In this document: positions 5,246-8,426 of the stretch, in pieces | Layout of the letters: the number at the start of each line of letters is the position of its first letter | Numbering within the stretch: the stretch's first letter is position 1 | Source: Anaerolineales bacterium | Lineage (GTDB): Bacteria; Chloroflexota; Anaerolineae; Anaerolineales; UBA6663 | Length of the DNA: 8,426 nucleotides | Reading direction: 5' to 3' | Assembly (NCBI GenBank): GCA_016789245.1 | Contig: JAEURM010000074.1 | Coordinates: 1 to 8,426, forward strand | Made by a program: the position numbers and the translations under genes | The notes under the pieces: generated by a model | Told to the model about the DNA's origin: nothing | Databases searched by the model: none | The model's input: only the letters and a program-made list of their open reading frames with translations

Positions 5246-5306
5246 TCTCGCAAAGAACGCCAAGCCTGCTAAGAATCCTTTTGCGGTCTTAGCGTTTTTT
5301 GCGAGA
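5246..5306. repeat. Inverted repeat with 19-bp arms and an internal terminator-like hairpin
   Basis: TCTCGCAAAGAACGCCAAG (5246-5264) and CTTAGCGTTTTTTGCGAGA (5288-5306) are reverse complements at 17 of 19 positions. This element fills almost the whole gap between the GNAT stop (5244) and the glycosidase start (5316). The same sequence can instead fold the shorter hairpin GCTAAGA (5268-5274) with TCTTAGC (5287-5293), which shares bases with the right arm of the large stem. The long form resembles a dispersed intergenic palindrome; recurrence in the genome cannot be checked here. Confidence 0.7.
5268..5300 (+). terminator. Possible rho-independent terminator after the GNAT gene
   Basis: A 7-bp stem GCTAAGA/TCTTAGC with a 12-nt loop is followed, after one G, by six T residues (5295-5300). 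The stem is only moderately GC-rich, so terminator strength is doubtful. It overlaps the larger inverted repeat, with which it is mutually exclusive. Confidence 0.4.
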
Positions 5307-5315
5307 GAAATCCGC

Positions 5316-7913
5316 TTGAATCCCCAAGACTATTTTCTAGAAAATGAGCTTGCGCCCACTCTAGACCTGAGCGGCGAGTGGGCTTTTCAACTCGGTGCGG
5401 AGCCGCCACGCACCATCATAGTGCCAAGCGCATGGGAAGCCACTCAAGCCGATAAGAAAACGGATGGCCCGGCCTTTTACCGGCGCGCGGTGACTGTGCC
5501 GCTGGAGTGGCTGACGCGGCGCGTTTTTCTGGAAGTGGGCGCCATTAGCCACCACGCCTTTATGCGCGTGAACGGCCAAACGGCGGGTGAACACATGGGC
5601 TTGTGGACACCGTTTCAGATTGAACTCACGCCGTTTTTGCGTGCTGGTGAAAATGAATTAGAAATTGAAGTGTGGAAGCTGGGCGGGCATTACCCGGCGC
5701 GGGCGTGGCTGGGCGGCTTCTTGCCCGATGTGGCCGTAACATTTGGCGGCGTGTGGCAAAGCTTACGTTTGCGCGTTCTGGAGGCCGCCGCGTTTTTTGA
5801 TGTGCGCGTGCAGGCGCAGGCCAACGGCGAAGTGAACGTGAGCGGCCAACTGAGCGGCGCGGCCACACACCTTACGGCGGAAGTTTTAGATGCGGACGGT
5901 AAAAGCGTGGCGCACGCCGAGTTTACGCCGGACGGCACGCGCTTCACTGTCACGCTTACGGTTCCCAATCCACAGCCGTTTCCAATCACCACGTACCAAT
6001 TACGAGTAACGTCTTTCTTCAATTCTCAAATTTTCTCTCAAACCACGCGCCGCATCGGCTTCCCATCCGCGTTGCCGTATTTGCGCGGCGTGCTAGATTG
6101 GGGTTGGGATGCTGAACACATTGCGCCCAACTTGCCGAGTGAAAAAATTCTGGTTAATTTCATGAAGGCGCGCGCACTGGGCTTCAACTTGTGGAAGTTG
6201 TGTTTGTATGTGCCGCCGGAACATTTCTTTGATGTGGCGGATGAGTGGGGCGTGTGGCTGTGGCTGGAACTGCCGATGTGGCTTCCCCAAATTACTCCGG
6301 CGTTCCGCGCACATGCGCTCCGTGAGTATGAAGCCATCTTCCGCCGCGTGCACCATCATCCCAGTAGTGCGATTGTGAGCTTGGGGTGTGAACTTAACGC
6401 GCTGGCCGATGCGGAGTTTTTGCAAGCGTTGTGGGGTTTGGCGCGGCAGTATTTTCCCAACGCGCTGTTGTGTGATAACAGCGGCTCCGCCGAGGCGTAT
6501 GGCGGCATAGATTTGCCGTTGAGCGATTTTTATGATTATCACTTTTACAGTGACCCACACTTTTTTGAGCCGCTGATTCAGCACTTTAGCCGCGCTTACC
6601 GCCCCAACAAGCCGTGGCTGTACGGTGAGTTTTGTGATGCGGATACTCTGCGCGATTATGCACGCGTGCAAGATGCGTGGTGGTTAAAGGATGCTACCAC
6701 TGAGCATCCCGATTACGTGCCGCAAAAAGAGTGGCGTGAGCGGCTGGCGGCGGCAGGCATTACCGATTTTGGCGCGGCGCTGACAAAAGCCGCCCGCCAA
6801 CAAGCCACCGCCGTGCGCCAATACATTTTGGAACTCATCCGCCGCCACAATGCTACCGGCGGCTATGTGGTAACGGGCTGGGCGGATACGCCCATCACCA
6901 CCAGCGGCATTGTTGATGACCTTGGAAAATCAAAATTATTCAACGCAATTGACTGGCAGAGTTTTAACGCGGAAGTGGTGCTGACGCTTGACCGCCCACG
7001 CCGCCGCGCTTGGCAAGGCGGTGACCGCCCCGCGCCGCGTGACCCGTACAGTTTTTGGCAGGATGAAAGTGCGGAGTTCACGTTGATAATTTCCAACGGC
7101 GGGCCGAAGATTGAAAACGTGGAGCTGACATGGGAGGCATTTACCGAGAAAGCCATACTTGCACTTGGCACAACTCGTGTGGAGGCCAATGCTGGTGAAG
7201 TATGTGAAACTTGCCACATCAAATTACGTGTGCCACCCAGCGCGCGGCCTGTGGAAATCAGGCTTCAAGCTCACCGCACAGATTTTGAAAGCCAATTTCG
7301 TATTGAGAATCGCTGGAAACTCTGGGCGTTTCCCCGTCCCACATTCCCCAAGCAAATTGCGCTGGGCGGTAGTTTTGCCAACATGGATTTTGCCCAGCAC
7401 TTTGGCCTAACACGGCTGGCGCGCGGCACAGAATTTACGGCTGGCATTCCCGCACAGGCCGCCACGCCCTACATCACTAACTCGTTGGATGATGCGCTGG
7501 ACGCCGCTGAGCGGCAAATCCCCAACATTGTGCTTTGGCTCACTCAGCCAGATACGCGCCTTACCACCAATTTGCCTTTCTGGCGCGAGGCCATACACAC
7601 GTTTGAGCCGCACCCGCTGTGGGAGGCTGTGCCGCACGCCGGTTTTGCGGATATGCGTTTTTTTAGCGTGGCGAGCGAATTGGCGCTATCGGCTGTTGGG
7701 GTTGGCGGGGAAAATTGGGAAATAAAGGAAATCTGGCGGCGGTTTGATGCGCGGCAGTTGACGTGGAGCACTTATTTGGCGGAGTGGCACATTGGAAATA
7801 GCCGCATTTGGGTCACAACTTTGCGGCTGGCGGGCGGCGCAGGCGCGCAACCCGTTGGCTTTGAACACAACCCGTGGGGCGCGTGGTTGTTGGCGCAGTT
7901 GCTGAGGGGTTAG
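5316..7913 (+). CDS. Glycoside hydrolase family 2-type protein (beta-galactosidase/glucuronidase/mannosidase clan)
   Basis: An 865-residue protein. Residues about 12-155 form the GH2 sugar-binding jelly roll (LDLSGEWAFQLG, VPSAW, FYRRAVTVP, ending GGVWQSLRLRVLE). About 160-245 is an Ig-like sandwich, and about 250-545 is the TIM barrel. E359 in SLGCELN is the probable acid/base and E438 in PWLYGEFCD the probable nucleophile, 79 residues apart. GGYVVTGWADTP (515-526) is the barrel's C-terminal strand. Residues about 550-660 look like another Ig-like domain. About 675-865 may be a GATase1-like accessory domain ending TTLRLAGGAGAQPVGFEHNPWGAWLL. The TTG at 5316 is chosen because the conserved fold begins 16 residues later and the first in-frame ATG is at residue 83; GAGAGA lies about 8 nt upstream. 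No signal peptide, so it is cytoplasmic. Cys358 replaces the Asn normally just before the acid/base Glu. The sugar specificity cannot be read from sequence. Confidence 0.86.
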   Translation: MNPQDYFLENELAPTLDLSGEWAFQLGAEPPRTIIVPSAWEATQADKKTDGPAFYRRAVTVPLEWLTRRVFLEVGAISHHAFMRVNGQTAGEHMGLWTPFQIELTPFLRAGENELEIEVWKLGGHYPARAWLGGFLPDVAVTFGGVWQSLRLRVLEAAAFFDVRVQAQANGEVNVSGQLSGAATHLTAEVLDADGKSVAHAEFTPDGTRFTVTLTVPNPQPFPITTYQLRVTSFFNSQIFSQTTRRIGFPSALPYLRGVLDWGWDAEHIAPNLPSEKILVNFMKARALGFNLWKLCLYVPPEHFFDVADEWGVWLWLELPMWLPQITPAFRAHALREYEAIFRRVHHHPSSAIVSLGCELNALADAEFLQALWGLARQYFPNALLCDNSGSAEAYGGIDLPLSDFYDYHFYSDPHFFEPLIQHFSRAYRPNKPWLYGEFCDADTLRDYARVQDAWWLKDATTEHPDYVPQKEWRERLAAAGITDFGAALTKAARQQATAVRQYILELIRRHNATGGYVVTGWADTPITTSGIVDDLGKSKLFNAIDWQSFNAEVVLTLDRPRRRAWQGGDRPAPRDPYSFWQDESAEFTLIISNGGPKIENVELTWEAFTEKAILALGTTRVEANAGEVCETCHIKLRVPPSARPVEIRLQAHRTDFESQFRIENRWKLWAFPRPTFPKQIALGGSFANMDFAQHFGLTRLARGTEFTAGIPAQAATPYITNSLDDALDAAERQIPNIVLWLTQPDTRLTTNLPFWREAIHTFEPHPLWEAVPHAGFADMRFFSVASELALSAVGVGGENWEIKEIWRRFDARQLTWSTYLAEWHIGNSRIWVTTLRLAGGAGAQPVGFEHNPWGAWLLAQLLRG

Positions 7914-7967
7914 GTTTGTAAAACGGCAAGTGAATCACCTAAAACAGATTGCTATTAGAGTAAAAGC

Positions 7968-8315
7968 TTAGTCAAGGGAGCCTGCATAAAGAGCAAAGGC
8001 AAACCATAGTAGCAAGTTAATTGGATTCACAAAAAAACTTGCCACAACCAGTTTATTCAGCATAGCTGTCATAGATAGCTGAAGTCTACCCAGAACAATC
8101 AGGAAATTTGCAATAACACCAACCATTGGAAAACCACAGGCTAAGTAGAAAATTATTTCAGAACTATCAACAAACCAACGTGATTGTGAACGCAACAGAG
8201 ATGCTATCCATATTATCGGGATTAAAATACTACCTACAATCGTAATCGCAATCACATTTATAGCCAATATCTGTGACCATTGTTGAATTAGCTTTTGCTT
8301 GGATGTGTGTTGCAT
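7968..8315 (-). CDS. Unrecognised small three-helix membrane protein
   Basis: A 115-residue protein not recognised. It starts with a basic, Gln-rich head (MQHTSKQKLIQQWSQ) followed by hydrophobic segments at about 15-40, 53-77 and 87-110, with a short charged loop (RSQSRWFVDSSE) between the first two. A long in-frame extension back to 8360 is rejected because it overlaps the reading frame of the glutaryl-CoA dehydrogenase C-terminus. With the ATG at 8315 the gene begins 7 nt after the gcdH stop, so the two are probably co-transcribed. The coding sequence is visibly AT-rich (many AAA/ATT/TTT codons), unlike the GC-rich genes on the left, which suggests recent acquisition or relaxed selection. 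It is convergent with the glycosidase gene: 54 nt separate the two 3' ends, and no terminator hairpin is apparent there. Confidence 0.62.
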   Translation of the reverse strand: MQHTSKQKLIQQWSQILAINVIAITIVGSILIPIIWIASLLRSQSRWFVDSSEIIFYLACGFPMVGVIANFLIVLGRLQLSMTAMLNKLVVASFFVNPINLLLWFAFALYAGSLD

Positions 8316-8322
8316 GAATAGC

Positions 8323-8426
8323 TCAATTAAACGCCGCCAAGCCCGTTTGCGCGCGGCCAAGGATTAGGGCGTGAATATCATGCGTGCCTTCGTAGGTGTT
8401 CACGGCTTCTAGGTTCATCATGTGCC
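8323..8426 (-). CDS. gcdH: Glutaryl-CoA dehydrogenase, C-terminal end
   Basis: The minus strand from the right edge encodes [33 protein letters not shown] and then TGA (8325-8323), which is not listed as a long reading frame because only the last 33 full codons are in the window. The motif [25 protein letters not shown] is the distinctive C-terminus of glutaryl-CoA dehydrogenase; the Glu in YEGTHDIH is the position of the catalytic base in acyl-CoA dehydrogenases. The enzyme oxidatively decarboxylates glutaryl-CoA to crotonyl-CoA in lysine, tryptophan and aromatic degradation. The bulk of the gene lies to the right. Related short-chain acyl-CoA dehydrogenases share much of this motif, so a close paralogue is the main alternative. 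Confidence 0.85.
   Translation of the reverse strand, partial: HMMNLEAVNTYEGTHDIHALILGRAQTGLAAFN

Noticed and set aside
6093..6671. Minus-strand open frame of 192 residues within the glycosidase gene
   Set aside because: It lies fully antisense to the catalytic barrel, and long antisense frames are expected from the GC-rich codon use; there is no domain signal.
8316..8360. N-terminal extension of the small AT-rich membrane protein
   Set aside because: These bases encode the end of glutaryl-CoA dehydrogenase in another frame, and the ATG at 8315 gives a natural 7-nt spacing.

Overview
The window looks like chromosomal DNA of a free-living, metabolically versatile bacterium, most plausibly a member of the Chloroflexota (Anaerolineae-like). 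This is an inference. It rests on the gene styles (two-helix membrane proteins with double zinc ribbons, a FecR-domain lipoprotein, a standalone Pat-like GNAT), on moderately GC-rich coding with weak Shine-Dalgarno signals, and on abundant palindromic intergenic repeats. No 16S rRNA or other marker gene is present, so the assignment is tentative. The DNA is densely coding, with short gaps and no tRNA, rRNA, IS element, CRISPR array or phage gene.

Layout. At the left edge, on the minus strand, lies the N-terminal part of radC (1-375). It is divergent from a plus-strand series that runs from 437 to 7913. That series holds a membrane-anchored double zinc-ribbon protein (437-913), a MaoC-like acyl-CoA hydratase (957-1409), an unrecognised four-helix membrane protein (1417-2031), a CitE-like HpcH/HpaI-family acyl-CoA lyase (2079-2954), a FecR-domain lipoprotein (2985-3689), a class I SAM-dependent methyltransferase (3695-4558), a GNAT acetyltransferase (4702-5244) and a large cytoplasmic glycoside hydrolase family 2-type protein (5316-7913). 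At the right edge, on the minus strand, are the last 33 residues of a glutaryl-CoA dehydrogenase (ends at 8323). It is followed 7 nt downstream by a small AT-rich three-helix membrane protein (7968-8315) that I do not recognise.

How the genes may work together. MaoC hydratase plus CitE-like lyase is a recurring pair for hydrating an unsaturated (often branched or dicarboxylic) acyl-CoA and then cleaving the beta-hydroxyacyl-CoA, for example mesaconyl/itaconyl-CoA to citramalyl-CoA to acetyl-CoA plus pyruvate. Glutaryl-CoA dehydrogenase also belongs to acyl-CoA catabolism but is on the other strand and 5 kb away. The FecR lipoprotein and the methyltransferase are separated by only 5 nt and are probably co-transcribed. 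The GNAT and the glycosidase are each preceded by a repeat or hairpin and may be separate units.

The most noteworthy non-coding signals are: a self-complementary ATTATAAT -10 element in the radC/zinc-ribbon divergent region; a TATAAT placed so that transcription would start at the GTG of the GNAT gene (a leaderless message); and three different inverted-repeat elements at 1987-2053, 4560-4654 and 5246-5306. I did not find a clearly new multi-gene system. The best candidates for something undescribed are the two orphan membrane proteins and the repeats.
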